Assembly: GCA_036897525.1 (NCBI GenBank)
Contig: JAYMTJ010000094.1
Location: 1 to 33,313 of the forward strand
Origin: Pelargonium x hortorum
Lineage: Eukaryota > Streptophyta > Magnoliopsida > Geraniales > Geraniaceae
DNA length: 33,313 nt
Direction: 5' to 3'
Within the stretch, counting starts at the first letter, position 1; each line of letters starts with the position of its first letter. The notes beneath the pieces are model-generated. The model had not been told where the DNA came from, searched no databases, and worked only from the letters and a program-made list of their open reading frames with translations. Both the position numbers and the translations under genes were made by a program. Positions 1-11,241 of the stretch are shown piece by piece.

Positions 1-469
1 TAAAACAGAAACCCGCATTCGGGTTGAGGAACTAAACCAGATAGTTATATGAGTGAAAGAAAACAGCTTCTATTCTATAGTCTAAAATGAGAAAATTGGC
101 AGTAAAAAACGGAGTCTCATTTCCTATGTACAAGAGGTAAGCGGAAGTAAGCATTAAGGGAAAGGCCCCTTGTTGTTTATTAGGAAATTCCTAGTTAGAT
201 ATGTAATCAACTGTATAAGAGTTAGTATAGTTAGCTTTACATTACGACACTGTCAACTTCTTAAGTTGTTATTTCATACTGCTATTCTGTACATCTTTCT
301 GATTCGTAGCTATATTCTTAGTCTGTCTCTGGTTGTTATCTTCCATTTATCTACAGCAATTCATCAAATTACTTAAATACAAAAAAAGAAAGAGATTATC
401 CTGAATACTTCTTTATGTATACAATGTAGTTAAGTATTTTAGTGAGCAACGGCGTAAAGCTCAAAAATT
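1..469. other. spacer, no gene
   Basis: No gene is recognisable. A 68-codon frame at 170-376 on the + strand starts with TTG, is rich in hydrophobic and beta-branched residues and resembles nothing I know, so I treat it as chance. One copy of the G+C mini-palindrome type is at 161-175 (AAAGGCCCCTTGTTG). Confidence 0.6.
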
Positions 470-533
470 AGTAGTCAGTTGGTAGAACAAGGTCTTGATT
501 TCCCGATGGGCCAAGGGTTAGAGTCCGACTACT
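470..533 (+). pseudogene. tRNA-like sequence, identity unknown
   Basis: A tRNA D-loop signature (AGTTGGTAGAACA, about 477-489) is followed about 30 bases later by a T-loop-like GGGTTAGAGTCC (515-526). The unit is closed by a perfect 7-bp pairing, AGTAGTC at 470-476 with GACTACT at 527-533, which gives a 64-base unit, slightly shorter than a tRNA. A standard cloverleaf does not form: the D-stem would have only two good pairs, the T-stem only the two next to the loop, and the closing stem abuts the D-loop without the usual spacer. What is seen is loop motifs plus a closing stem. That it derives from a tRNA is inference. It may be a pseudogene or a tRNA-like processing signal; no amino acid can be assigned. 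Confidence 0.35.
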
Positions 534-945
534 CCAATACTTGATGCATAGAATGTGGGGTTTAAGTGAACCTTATAGTTAGGCTGATTAGTGGACTTTT
601 TTTCGGAGAAATTCTTTTCTCTACTTAGAGTTAGGTTTTGGGTTCTAAGCAATTGGTGTCTCGATTTTAGGGTTTCAAGGCAAGAGATAGTACAGGTTAA
701 GGGATTCAGCTGACTATTTACTATATAAGGATTCCCTCAACAAATTACTTTAAATTGCTCCAAAAGTTGCAGGCTCCTGGTATAGTATAGAATCGAATTT
801 GAAATCCTCCGTTTCAGTTTTACACTCTACTTTTAACGTTAAACTTCATAACGGTAAAGCACTGTTTAGCGTACTTAGTAAAGTTTAAATAGATTTGTGA
901 GACACTTATGAAAGAGTTTATTGCTTGTTGATAGTTGTTACTTAT

Positions 946-960
946 TAGGCCTAGGCCTAG
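946..960. repeat. TAGGCC short tandem repeat and palindrome
   Basis: TAGGCC occurs twice in a row and is followed by TAG. Bases 951-960 form the perfect palindrome CTAGGCCTAG. It is too short to assign to a family. Confidence 0.7.
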
Positions 961-1238
961 AATCCGTTATACTATCCTGAAACTGTTCAGAGTTCTTTAA
1001 CCTCTCTTATAACAATTAAGAATTTCGTACCCTTTTATTTTAATAAGGATAACGAATGTTTATGAGGCTTGTTGAAGGCGGTACTTATACTTATCCTCAT
1101 TTTTGGTTTTTAATAAAATGAAATAGATTTTTTTTTTTATGAAAGAAAAGTTTACATATATTAATAGGTAAGACTGACTACATCCTATCTTGTTGTTATA
1201 GGAAATTCTTGGCTTTCTAAACTGTAAAAGTAATAGCT

Positions 1239-1266
1239 AAAAAAGGGTCGTTTGTGACCTTTTTTT
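1239..1266 (+). terminator. terminator-like hairpin with T run
   Basis: GGTC at 1246-1249 pairs with GACC at 1256-1259 around a 6-base loop. The stem is extended by one G-T pair and by six A facing the T run that continues to 1268. The shape fits an intrinsic terminator. No gene lies upstream to terminate, and A/T runs facing each other arise easily in this composition, so a function is doubtful. Confidence 0.3.
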
Positions 1267-2778
1267 TTCTTTAAATACTTAACTTAATGTACAAATTTCT
1301 AATATTTTATGTAAAATATTCTGTAATATATTATGTAAAGGTTTTTTCTCTAGCTAGCATTTGTATTTCCCAACAATTCCTTCCTATTAGTTTTCCTACG
1401 AGTTCTATTTTTAAGATCTTGTCTTGCTACCGATTCATTAACAAAACTAAAAAGAAGAAGATCTATACTAACTTAGACTCTCCTGTCTGTAAAAAAAGGT
1501 ATCCCAAAAGACTCCAATATGGACAATACAAGTAAGGGATTTTCTATACAGACGCTAAAATGGTACTTATCTCGGCTAAAAGAAAAAGAGTAAAGCTGGG
1601 TATGATAACAAATATCCTAATCTAAAAAAACTGACTTTTATTACATACATAACCTTGATTCTAAATTGCTAGATATTTTATGTAAAGAATAGCTAGTTTT
1701 TTTTGTGTGAGATTGAGATTAATAAGATATCATTTTATTTAAAAGTTTAGCTTGTTCCTTAGAATAAGAGGCAGGTTTACCAGTACTAATTAGAGACTGC
1801 TTTTCTTTTAATTTGTTAGGTCTTTTAAGTTAGACTTCTGAATTCCTTGAGTAAGGGAAGTATAGCCTAATAGAGCTGTAGGTTTTTTTTTCTTAAATTT
1901 CATTTGTTTTGAGATGTTTTATAATATAACACCCCCTATTATTCCTATATAGTACGCCGTAGACTTTTACCCGCTTGAGTTATAATGTCAATTTTTTGGA
2001 TAAAGTTTAGAGCCTTATCCCTTTTAAAGAAGTATACCTAACTAAGTATCCGGAAGCTTTTGTCTAAAGATTCCTTTCATTTTTAGTAGAAACTTTTATA
2101 TACTTCTCTAATATCAGTATAAAACCGAGTCAAGTCGTATCAGCAATTTAGCTTATCACAACTTTACCGAACCAGGAAACATTTACTTTATTTTGGCATA
2201 AAGGGGGTTTTACTGTCATTAAGCATACTTGATGCTCCGACAACAATTTCATAATCCTTCCGCAGATTGCTAAACTCTAGTCCTAAAGGGATTCCCTATT
2301 CTTTGTCTTTTAATAAAAAAGTAGAAGAGTAAAGACTGCCTAAGGCTCGTCTAGACCAACATAAAGGAAAGGGTCCATTATTCGATCGATGGTCACGTCA
2401 CGTTCAAGAAGAGGGTATCCTTTCTATTATCTATCAATAGGGTGGGTTCTTCCAGGCCTAAGTCGACTCACCTTTTTTGTTAGTTTATTAGAAAGAAGAT
2501 CTCACTACTAGGAACATACTCTATTATATAGGAAGGACTCTGGAAAAGAAGTGCATAAGAGAAGTTTATAGGGCATCCAAAAGCAAAGCTCTTTCTTTCC
2601 TACGTCTAGTCAGGAGAATTGCCTAGGAATTTCCTTAATAATGATATGAGATCCTGATACTACTTCGTGGGTAAGTTACACATATAGGACAAGTATTAAC
2701 ATAACACCCGGAATAAGAGAATCAGAGAACTTTGTTTTCTACAGAAACGATGAATTTTTAGTTAGATAAACACTTGGG

Positions 2779-2798
2779 ACTTTCTATGAGGAGAAAGT
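2779..2798. other. perfect 7-bp stem-loop
   Basis: ACTTTCT (2779-2785) pairs fully with AGAAAGT (2792-2798) across the loop ATGAGG. No T run follows. It lies in gene-free spacer and could be a chance hairpin. Confidence 0.45.
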
Positions 2799-3075
2799 GA
2801 CAAGTATCCGGTCGACCTGAACCTAAAGAGGAAAGACTAGAAAGTAAGATCTGCTTGCTACTTTTTTCTTGTTGTGTGGCTATTAGAGTACTAAAAGGGC
2901 GACTAATCCTTTGCCCAGTGTGCGTGCTTTTAGAGAAAGTGCTTCAAAGTCTTCCTACTACGAATAAGAATTGGCTAAGTTCTTACTTGCTTCGGAATTT
3001 TGTGTTACTTCATTCAAAGAATATAGCTTTATCTTACAATAGGCGAGATTTTATGATTAAGGAACAATAAAATGT

Positions 3076-3151
3076 AAGAATCTAAAACTTCAGTTGGACT
3101 TGAACCCGTGGGATTCTGACTCTATTTACTGCGCTCTACCTGATTATTCTT
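3076..3151 (-). pseudogene. tRNA-like sequence, identity unknown
   Basis: Read on the minus strand, there is a D-arm signature AATCAGGTAGAGCGC and, about 27 bases later, a canonical T-loop context CGGGTTCAAGTCC. The T-stem keeps only the two G-C pairs next to the loop, and no clean anticodon stem is visible between the arms. AAGAAT at the 5' end (3151-3146) can pair with ATTCTT at the 3' end (3081-3076), closing a 76-base unit of normal tRNA length. The D and T loops at tRNA spacing are what support the call. The closing stem is AT-rich and could be chance. Probably a decayed tRNA; I cannot say which one. Confidence 0.4.
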
Positions 3152-4696
3152 GTCATTCATCCAGATAAGAGCGAGCGCTTTTACTACTGGCTAGCTTTAG
3201 TTTGATATACTTGCAATTTCTTTCTAAGCGATTTCTATTCCTATGGTTATAGCTTTTTTTTCTAACTACCTCCCAGATCGAATTCTTAAAAGCCAGGGTT
3301 TTCCGTTAGAAATACGGGATTTAAATCCTTTTATTATCCCAAGGTCACTACTTTTACGAGAGCTTGGCAGACAAAAGCGCAGAAATTACGGCTCGGAATA
3401 GGGGCCCTTTCCGAAAAAAAGGAAAAGCTGAATCTTTTTAGAGCTATAAATTAGTTACTTTAACGGAGAGACTTTAAGTATAGTCCTTATACTTTGAATA
3501 TCTTCCAGCAAAGAGCTTAACCTGGAGATTTAGATTAAAGCTAGGGTGCTTGTAGTTAAAGGTCTTTTTAGGAAAGATCTATATAAGAAGATTAATTAGA
3601 CAAAGGTTCAAGTATTGCATGAGTCTAGTCAACTTTTAGAATTTAATGTACAAAAAGGTTAAAGTATTCGGGCTTTTATTCGGTGAACCAAGTAATAGAA
3701 TTCTGGGTCATGCGCACGTATTGCAGGGTGTTAGTCTTGCTTTAACACAGCCAACTTCTTTATTTCCTAACATAACCTTTCGGGTATTTTTCTTGACAGT
3801 ACCAAATCTAAATCCTTTGCTATTTTGAGACTAATGGGAATAAACGTGATTATCTTGTACCAATGGAAGATGCTTTCCTTCTAATGTTTACGCAGGCTAA
3901 TAATAATTTTAACCGGGAATTGTATTCTTGATTATAGTCTTATGTTCTATTATGATGGTATTGCGAGAGTCTATATTGCTTTATCTCCTGTAAAAAAAGA
4001 GAACTAATATGAAGAAATGCGTCCATTAGAGAAAGTCCTATTAAGGATTTTGTCTCTATACACCTCGATAATAACTAAGATAAGAGTAGATTAAAGGTTG
4101 CACTTTACCTAAGTAATGGCTTGATTACTAAAATCTAAAAGTTAGATTTACAACAATATCAATTCTGTTTGTACCAACAGCTTATCTGCTACTAGGAAGG
4201 CGTTTCTCATTAAATAAAGGGCTTTTGAGGAATCGAAGGTAGAGGGTCGGTACTGATCTTAGCTGTTAAGTTAAAAGCCTAGTAATCTAAAAGGCGTACA
4301 CTTTCCAGGAATCGGGGGATACTTTAATTATAGACTTTAAAAGTTATATTCTTATTGATTGTATTAAGAGTTTCTTAACTCGAGGATGTACAATTTACGG
4401 GATTGGATGTTTTTCTAGAGGGGGCTTCCGCAGCTTAGTCAACTCAAAGACAAAAGAGAGATTACATATTTTTTATGGGAATCCAAGACTGATTTTTTAA
4501 TCATTGAGGTTAACTTGAAGTTTTACAGGTTACCGGTACCCAGCGGAGAATGGTCCGGATCTTAGATATAGTGTCTAATCCTGGTATTTTAGAAGGAACA
4601 CGAAATGTATAAACAAAAAAAATGCTTTTATAAGTCTAAAGTTTAGTTTGTTAACTTAACTAGGTATACATACCTTAGACTTACGTTTACCAAACA
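3152..4696. other. spacer, no gene
   Basis: No gene is recognisable. A 60-codon frame at 3646-3828 (+) shows no known domain. A G+C block with GGGGCCC lies near 3402-3410, followed by a short TTTCC/GGAAA hairpin. Confidence 0.55.
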
Positions 4697-4764
4697 AAAT
4701 CCAAATGGTAGAGCACCTCGTACATTTATCGACGAGCGTTGGTTCAAATTCTTATTGTAATGAA
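4697..4764 (+). pseudogene. tRNA-like sequence with D-arm, anticodon-type stem and T-arm
   Basis: The order of parts matches a tRNA: D-arm AATGGTAGAGCA (4704-4715), then a perfect 5-bp stem CTCGT (4717-4721) with ACGAG (4732-4736) where the anticodon arm should lie, then GTTGGTTCAAATTC (4738-4751) as T-arm. The loop of the middle stem has 10 bases instead of 7, so no normal anticodon can be read. The T-stem pairs poorly and I see no acceptor stem. An 89-codon open frame (4705-4974) starts inside it and looks accidental. Most likely a tRNA pseudogene. Confidence 0.45.
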
Positions 4765-7203
4765 CAAAAAGTCGGTTCAAACAAGCTTGCTTTGCCTGTT
4801 AAAAATAATGGTTATCTATTAGATAAAGAATTCTATACGAATAAGGCCTATTTTCTGGACAATGAGAAGAAACTTAAGATAAGTTTAAGAAGTTTAAGTC
4901 TAACAACAATCTTGTTAATTATACTGATATTCACAAAACCTTCTAAGTTAACAAATAATAAAATGATAAACTGAATCTTTATAGTGATCAAAACATAGTA
5001 AGTTTAGTATCTTTTTCTATTAACATCTTAGTATTTATGGATTTTCTGAGCCTTCCTATTAATCAGAATCTGGCGAACTAAGCTATGCACTACCAAAAAA
5101 AAAATATGTTACATCAAGATCTCCGCGCATTTATTCTGCGTTGTATATGCGTAAGAATTTTCGGTTTTTTTAGAGTACCATAATAAAGTAACCCCTTAGG
5201 TAGGACCCCTGATTCGAATAGATGCTCCCGTAGGTAACCACTCATTTCGTAAACCGCTAGATGAGACTTCTTATTCCGCCTTATTCCTACTACAGCTCAG
5301 TCCCTAATTCTGCAAGGCCCTCTTTTGAGTCTATCACTGATTGGGCAGTTAAAGGACTCAGGGATTCTGTGCTTCTTCGGATTGTGCTAATACTAAAAGG
5401 GAGCTTCTTTAGTCGGTGGTTTAAGTAGTCTAGTCAATTAGATCAATTAGAAAGAGCTCTTAGTGAGAGTCTTTTCTTTTAGTTTCTGAGTTCGTGTCCG
5501 TTTTCTTATGAATATGAATATGAATATTGAGTGGTTGGAAATAAGCATAACCGAAAGGCACCCTATTTCAGATCGTGAATAAAGAAGATCCCGATCAGTA
5601 ATTCACAGATAAGAACTGCTAGAATGGACTCGATTTACCATCAAAACAAAAAGAGAGCCATAACCTGTAAAAAAATGCGGTGCTTTTCTGAATTTTGAAG
5701 TTCTTTACTTTACTTTTGTGGTCATATAGGATTCCTTTCCTTAGCCTGAACCTTTTTTGAGCCTTACCGCAAGACATTTAAGGATGACTATTCGAGTAAT
5801 ATTCAAATAAAGAAATGAGCCCGTTTTCATTTGTTATCCTGAATCACATGGTAATACGAAGTCGAGAGAGGCAGAACATAGCAGCTACAGAGTACAGTAA
5901 CACACACTAAAGGTTCTAATTCCAAAACACCTCGATTGGGAATTCTTATAGTCGTTTACCTTGTTGTATTAACGAAAAAAACGTAGTAATAAAGAAGCCT
6001 ATGACTCACATTATTCTTCAATAAGGCAAAAATTTCCTATAAAATGTAAACCGATTGCTATGATGGGGTGTAAAAAATGCAATAGTATTAACAACCAAGT
6101 CCTCTTTGGATAACCTGATTTAGGCTCTACTGTTAGCTTAGTTTTCTCCCTAGGTTTCGAAACAACCTATTTAAACGTTGCCTAAATTTGAAATGTAAGG
6201 TTAGATAATTTCGTTTTAGCACTATCCAGCTTTAAATAAGATATTTAAGGCTTACTTTTAAGAACTTAAACCTCAGAAATCGATGGATACTCATTATACT
6301 TTTAGTAAATACTTTCAAAAAGTTAAAGATAACAAATCCATATCAATTAAAAAAATACCAAAACCGGTTATATGGCCATTTACGTGACTTAATAATCCAG
6401 TTAGGGCACGTTTGTCGCTTGAAGTTCGTTCCTTTATATATAATAATAAGGGGTTCTCCTCTGTAAACTGGAGCAATTAAGCTTGTTAGAGAAAAGAAAA
6501 TAGAGAGGTCTTTATCCAATCCAGCCTTGCGCCATCATAAGTGCCCGAGGTTTAGTATACTCAAAAAGAAAGTAAGAGTTTCCCTAGACAGCTACTGAGC
6601 AAAAAGTGAAACTTAGCTTCGTTATATGAAATATGAAAGAATAAACTCACAAAAATAAGAATGGATCTTAAAAAAACACAGAATTACACTTGACTTGTTG
6701 AAGATTGAAGAGTCTCAAATTACTATGTGTCATACACTAAAAAAGTAAACTAATATTAGAAATATATACAGCATTACCCCTGAGTACCCAAATAGCTTTA
6801 GATAACTTGGATGGAATGCGCCTCACCCGGATCCTTTTTTTGGTGAATCTCGTATAAGTATTAGCAGAAGTGCCCTTGAAGAAAAGAAGTAAGAAATATA
6901 CACCTATTAAAATAAAGGATATAACTGCATGTTGCCTAAAGTAAAGTCTAAACCCTTTCAATTTAGAGTAACTAGAAATCCCTTTAGGGTTGATAGAACT
7001 GCTGCTCCAGATACTATGAAATTTTGGGTTCGGATTAAACTTTCTCGGATTTGTACTCGCTTGATATAGATGACAAACAAAGTATAACTAAGTAATAGTA
7101 CTTATGGAATAATGATGTTATAAAATCGATTATAAAGAATGCGACTAAATGAAATGAATGGGGTTGCTTTGGACTGGAGTATATAACGAGAAAACTTAGA
7201 TCT
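4765..7203. other. spacer, no gene
   Basis: No gene is recognisable. Three copies of ATGAAT lie at 5508-5525. A mini-palindrome copy (AGGACCCCTGA) is at 5202-5212, and a tight inverted repeat, CCC-TTTA-GGG, is at about 6980-6989. Minus-strand frames at 6737-6961 and 7035-7280 encode hydrophobic or low-complexity peptides with no recognised domain. Confidence 0.55.
5508..5525. repeat. (ATGAAT)3 microsatellite
   Basis: Three perfect hexamer copies are followed by ATT. This is a simple-sequence repeat in spacer. Confidence 0.75.
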
Positions 7204-7280
7204 TGGTTGTGTATATAAGGATATAACACAAGACTTGAACCCTCGGTCATAAGCCTAAATAAAGTTCTTGATTGATTCAC
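7204..7280 (-). pseudogene. possible tRNA 3' part
   Basis: On the minus strand, AGGCTTATGACC resembles an anticodon arm with a CAT-like loop region. It is followed by CGAGGGTTCAAGTC, a T-arm context seen in class II (Ser-type) and other tRNAs. CAAGA upstream can pair with TCTTG after the T-loop. No D-arm is convincing, and the variable region is too short for tRNA-Ser. Weak evidence. Confidence 0.22.
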
Positions 7281-8958
7281 AATTTCTTTTATCTAAGCTA
7301 TTCCCTGATTGAGATTGAATTCTTTGTTTTTTTACTTTATTTACTAGTCCTTTACATAACCTTTACGAACAGGACAGCTTGTTGTTGAAAGGAAAATATC
7401 AGGGATTTACTCAATTCCCAGAACATTAGGAAAAAAGGAATAAGTTGCTTTTAATGGAGTTATTACCAGATTATTCCACTTTTGATTCTTTTTTTACCAG
7501 GAAATATTATAGACTTTAGCCAAACGAGGTATTCCTCTTCAAGTTCAATGGGTGCTTTTTAAACAACTTAGATCCTACCTTAACAACCCACTACACTAAA
7601 TCCCGAGGGACTCCTGTACAAAAAAAATAGAGTAAGAATTTACAAACAACTAATAGCTTAAGAGGAAAAGGTATATACTAGACTCTCGCCGGCCTGTTCT
7701 TAAGGGAATTCATTTCAATAGAAGAGGGGCAGGGGCATAGGGTACTAAAACTCCTATTTTTTAGAACTTTTTGTATGATAAATTGGAGCAAGGGCGTGAT
7801 TTTAACTCGACAGAACTTAGTGGAACAAAGAAAATTAAGAGCCTAGGGAAGCTTTTAATCTGTATTTGTATGTAGTTTTACTAGACTGCTATAAACAACC
7901 TTACTAGAAATTGCACCCAATTCTAGGGGAGCTTATCGTATAGCAAGCAAAAAGTCAAAGAGCAAAAGAAGTCAACCTCTTATCAGCGTCTCGTGGTAGG
8001 TGGAAGAGAGATGAAAAAGGGCTCATAATCGTTAAAAGAACAGGATCACATAAAGAAGGACCCTTTTTCATTGTAGTTCTTTCTTTATTATCCCTTTTTT
8101 GATGCATCTGAACTGAAGTTTTGTTTTATAGGGCCCCCTTTTAGCTTTAGTTTATTATTAAGTCCACGAAATCCGCCTTTTCTGAAATAAGTCCTAATTG
8201 CAAAATCTATACGAAATAGTACGAAATCCTTGGGAACAACAGAGTAGAAGCTTTAGAGATAGAAAGTGCTCGTTTCCTGCGGGAATCCTTTTTTTATTAC
8301 TTCCAGGTTTTATTTTCACTGTTAGTAAGAACGCCTTGCTCCTAAATCTTAGAGTATAAAGTCTTTACGTGAGTCTGGGAACTCCTAGCTACTGTTATTT
8401 TTTAAAAAAGAAAGTTATGTTTCATATACAGTCAAAAGTATAAAGAGCATTTTTTGCTAAGGAAAGATTGCCACTTTCGAAAAAGTAGTCTAGCATATAG
8501 CGAAAAGAATAAAAAGTTGATGATTTACCTTTGCATTAGATGAAATTAGGAAATTCAAATTTTAAGCAATTGGGGACTCCTTGACAAAAAAGACATTCAT
8601 TAGCAACAATTTTATCTTAGAGTAAGGTTTAGTAAGGGCCGAGACTCATAAACATAGGATTGACTCTAGGTCTCCAAAAGGCTGCTTATAACCTCTTCAA
8701 GGTATAGATTGCGCGGAGGCTTTCTAAATGGCATATTTTCTTTCTGGAGAATCCTTCTGGAGTTTGATATTGTTAGGTTTCCGCAGCATTTTTTCTTTAA
8801 GTTTTTACGGTTCTGGGTTTTCACCAGATAGTAAAGAATTTCCTGTGAAGTCTGCTATTTCTGGTCATAAAGAAAAAAGTGGTCGAAGCATTCATTATAT
8901 AAACTTAAAAGACTCTAATTCTACTTTTTAAGTCAACCTCTGCAGCGAAGATCCATAT
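7281..8958. other. spacer, no gene
   Basis: No gene is recognisable. Mini-palindrome copies occur at 7605-7620, 8131-8140 and 8572-8590 (GGGGACTCCTTGACAAAAA). The 67-codon frame at 8728-8931 (+) has one possible hydrophobic stretch and no known domain. Confidence 0.55.
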
Positions 8959-9029
8959 TAGTATGGAAGGGTTCGAACCCTTGTATGCCGATTCTACTTA
9001 TTAGTGCCTTACTGCTGGGACAGACTTAA
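8959..9029 (-). pseudogene. tRNA-Gln relic
   Basis: Read on the minus strand, the order and spacing follow organelle/bacterial-type tRNA-Gln as I remember it: AGCAGTAAGGCA in the D-arm, then 17 bases for the anticodon arm, then CGGCATACAAGGGTTCGAACC covering the 3' anticodon strand, variable loop and T-arm. By my alignment from memory, about 17 of the first 25 bases and most of the 3' half agree. The TTG anticodon is gone (the loop reads AAGTAGA), the anticodon stem has a mismatch, and the 5' and 3' acceptor strands do not pair. It is therefore a pseudogene rather than a working gene. Its T-arm has drifted into a perfect 16-bp palindrome (8967-8982). Confidence 0.55.
8967..8982. repeat. 16-bp perfect palindrome in the T-arm
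   Basis: AAGGGTTCGAACCCTT is its own reverse complement. It lies on the T-arm of the tRNA-Gln relic, so its origin is explained by that arm; exact symmetry goes beyond what a 5-bp T-stem needs. Confidence 0.8.
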
Positions 9030-9649
9030 GAAAACCTCCTACTTTGCGAGTTCTTTTCAATTGCAACAGAGAAGTTTTGTTCTATTTAAGCGACAGCTTT
9101 TCTTAGCTACGCTATGCTTTTTTTTATTACTACTGATTTTTGTTGTGGTCTCAATACTCCTACTAAAGAATCTTCATAAAAAAAGAAGTTAAGCTAATAT
9201 GCCAAACTTTTTTTGAATCCAACACAATAAGAATAAACGAGGAAAGAGCCTATCCCAAGCCTCCCTACAAGGGTCTATCTCTAACTAACAAACTGCAATC
9301 TTGTGGAGTAAATAGGAGCATAAAGTCTAAAAAAAATATTACAAAACTTCAGAAAGGTCTTAATTTCTTGGATAAAGGGGAAAGTCTTGGGGGGACGTTT
9401 CAGGGTAGCTCTAAGGAGATGCTAGCTCTTCTGTTAGGAAACTATTCTCCCTTAGTTGTTAAGTTAAAAAAGCTTAAAGAGTTGCGAAATGTTGTAAGTA
9501 AGTTTTGTCCCCTTAAAATAGGTGTTTTTATTTAATAGCCCTTTTCTTTTAGGGTAGCCTACAGCAAAAACGGGCTCTTAAACAAGGAGGTTTGCTTCTA
9601 ATATTCATTGCAAAGGTATATGTTTGTATAAATTTCTTTTTTGTTCTGT

Positions 9650-9666
9650 CCTCTAAAGTTTAGAGG
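9650..9666. other. perfect 7-bp stem-loop
   Basis: CCTCTAA (9650-9656) pairs with TTAGAGG (9660-9666) across the three bases AGT. It is an isolated hairpin with no T run after it. Confidence 0.5.
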
Positions 9667-11126
9667 GAAAAGCCGGCCCAGTCAAAGTTAGTTCTAGTTT
9701 ATAAAAAGAAAGGATACAAAGGTATGCACTAGACTTAAAAGCTCCGCTGGGACTTATTTAAGGCCCAAGCTTGCTCGAGAATTTAGGAGTGCCCTGTTTG
9801 TTAGTTTGATACTCTATTAATTGAGTTTAATATACTTTCCCTCACCTTTATTTAGTAGTAATCCTCAGGAGCTTCTAGTCTTTTGGTTAAGAGCTTGGGA
9901 CCCTTCGTAAATAGAGAAGTAAACGACATTTTGGTTTTTAAAGATTATTATTATTAAGGCTTCAAAACTTCATCATATAAGTTGATCCTCGCTTTACCTT
10001 ACCTGCACAATATGCATGAAAGCAATAATAAGTTTCCTCTTTTATGCAAGATATCCAAAATTTTCTGTTGTCAAACGAATTTCGTACTTTATAACTAACT
10101 TATGCTCTTTATGAGGATCCTCAGTTCCTAGAATATAGAGTATAAAGTGAGTAGCTTAGAATGAAGAAAGCTTTGAAAGTCTCCCTCTTAGGGTAGGGCT
10201 TTTTGCTTTGATCTGGAGAATACTGTTGTAAAGGAATTCCCAATTCTCCTACCATTACCATTTTGTTTTTCGCCGGTCTTACCCTCCTCAAAGCTCGAAG
10301 TGAGGGAAATCTTTAGTTCAATTGAAAACAAACAAAGGCTGAGCTTAAGTAAGAGGGATCCCGTGATCTTACTGGGTATGAAGACGTGCTTCTATTAACT
10401 CTTGTGAATATAGCCGGGCTTCTTTGTATAGTAGAGCAGTAGTAATTCAGTAATAAATTACTTGGGTTCTTTCTAAAAAATCCCTCTTCAACAGGATCTG
10501 GAAGAAAACCTTACCTCTATACTTTAAGTCGCAAAATTCAAAACAGTATCCTAAGCCCTCGAACACAGAAAAGCTAATATGAAAGATTCTAAATACAAAT
10601 GAAATAGAATAGTTATTTATTATCTAGAATGCGTTTTTATCTCTAGTTTAGGTAGCTTTTATAAGCTAAGCTGGTTGATACATTTAGCTCGGAAAACGTT
10701 TGATTTCATATACATTCGCATTCCTTTTTTGTACCTCTATCCGCTAAAACAAGCAAGACATCCAGAAACCTTTAGAATTATCTTGTTCAGGAATTCTTAC
10801 TATCTAAAAAGAGAAGGAGCCAGATTCCTTATAAATACCCGTAACGACCAGGACCAAAATTTCAACTATACTACACTTAACTAGTTCCGTTCCAAAGACA
10901 AACACTAGAGATTTCCCACCCACACTTACATACTGGTTGAGATATAAATAAGGGCCCCCTTACTTACATAATGTAATGGCCAGGGGTGGCTACAGAAATT
11001 CGCTCCTATTTTTTAGACAGACCTTAAATCAGTTAATATAAAAGTTTTTTAGTGTGGTAATACTAAGCTGATGCACAAAAAAGGCCCCTTAATGTACCGT
11101 CTTACCCTGTTGTTGCCTGAACATTA

Positions 11127-11148
11127 GCTTAGGCAATGCTTAGGCAAT
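11127..11148. repeat. 11-bp perfect tandem duplication
   Basis: GCTTAGGCAAT is repeated twice without a gap. It looks like a recent slippage or repair duplication in spacer. Confidence 0.8.
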
Positions 11149-11214
11149 ATTGATTGAAACTGTAAATTAATCATTCCTAAACAGTACAACAGAATTCTTT
11201 AACACCCTAATAGC

Positions 11215-11241
11215 CTCTCCTGTAGCTCTATCGGTAAAGTG
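11215..11241 (+). pseudogene. orphan tRNA D-arm
   Basis: CCTGTAGCTCTATCGGTAAA has the TA-GCTC start, GG-containing loop and partly paired D-stem of a tRNA 5' part. No anticodon arm or T-arm follows at the right distance. A near copy of the core, GTAGCTTATCGGTAAAG, occurs at 12360-12376. It may be a tRNA fragment or chance. Confidence 0.25.

Larger units (their letters stand above)
534..3075. other. spacer, no gene
   Basis: No gene is recognisable. The stretch holds a TAGGCC direct repeat with an inner 10-bp palindrome (946-960), an 11-base T run (1128-1138), a U-tract hairpin (1239-1266) and a 7-bp perfect stem-loop at 2779-2798 (ACTTTCT/AGAAAGT, 6-base loop). Open frames at 1287-1535 and 2855-3070 on the + strand have no domain I recognise and composition like their surroundings. 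Confidence 0.55.
9030..11214. other. spacer, no gene
   Basis: No gene is recognisable. A 62-codon frame at 9004-9192 (+) begins inside the tRNA-Gln relic and would encode one membrane-spanning stretch with a basic tail. With its GTG start and no relatives I can recall, I do not call it a gene. Also present are a stem-loop at 9650-9666, the 11-bp tandem duplication at 11127-11148 and mini-palindromes at 10353, 10951 and 11081. Confidence 0.55.

Noticed and set aside
2855-3070. 71-codon frame with NWLSSYLLRNFVLL, faintly like the YLS box of a LINE reverse transcriptase
   Set aside because: Only one short stretch matches and no neighbouring box (GVPQ, ADD) is present in any frame nearby.
9004-9192. 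62-codon frame with one membrane-spanning stretch and basic tail
   Set aside because: It starts with GTG inside a tRNA relic, has no ribosome-binding sequence and no recognisable family. T-rich DNA often encodes Phe/Leu-rich stretches.
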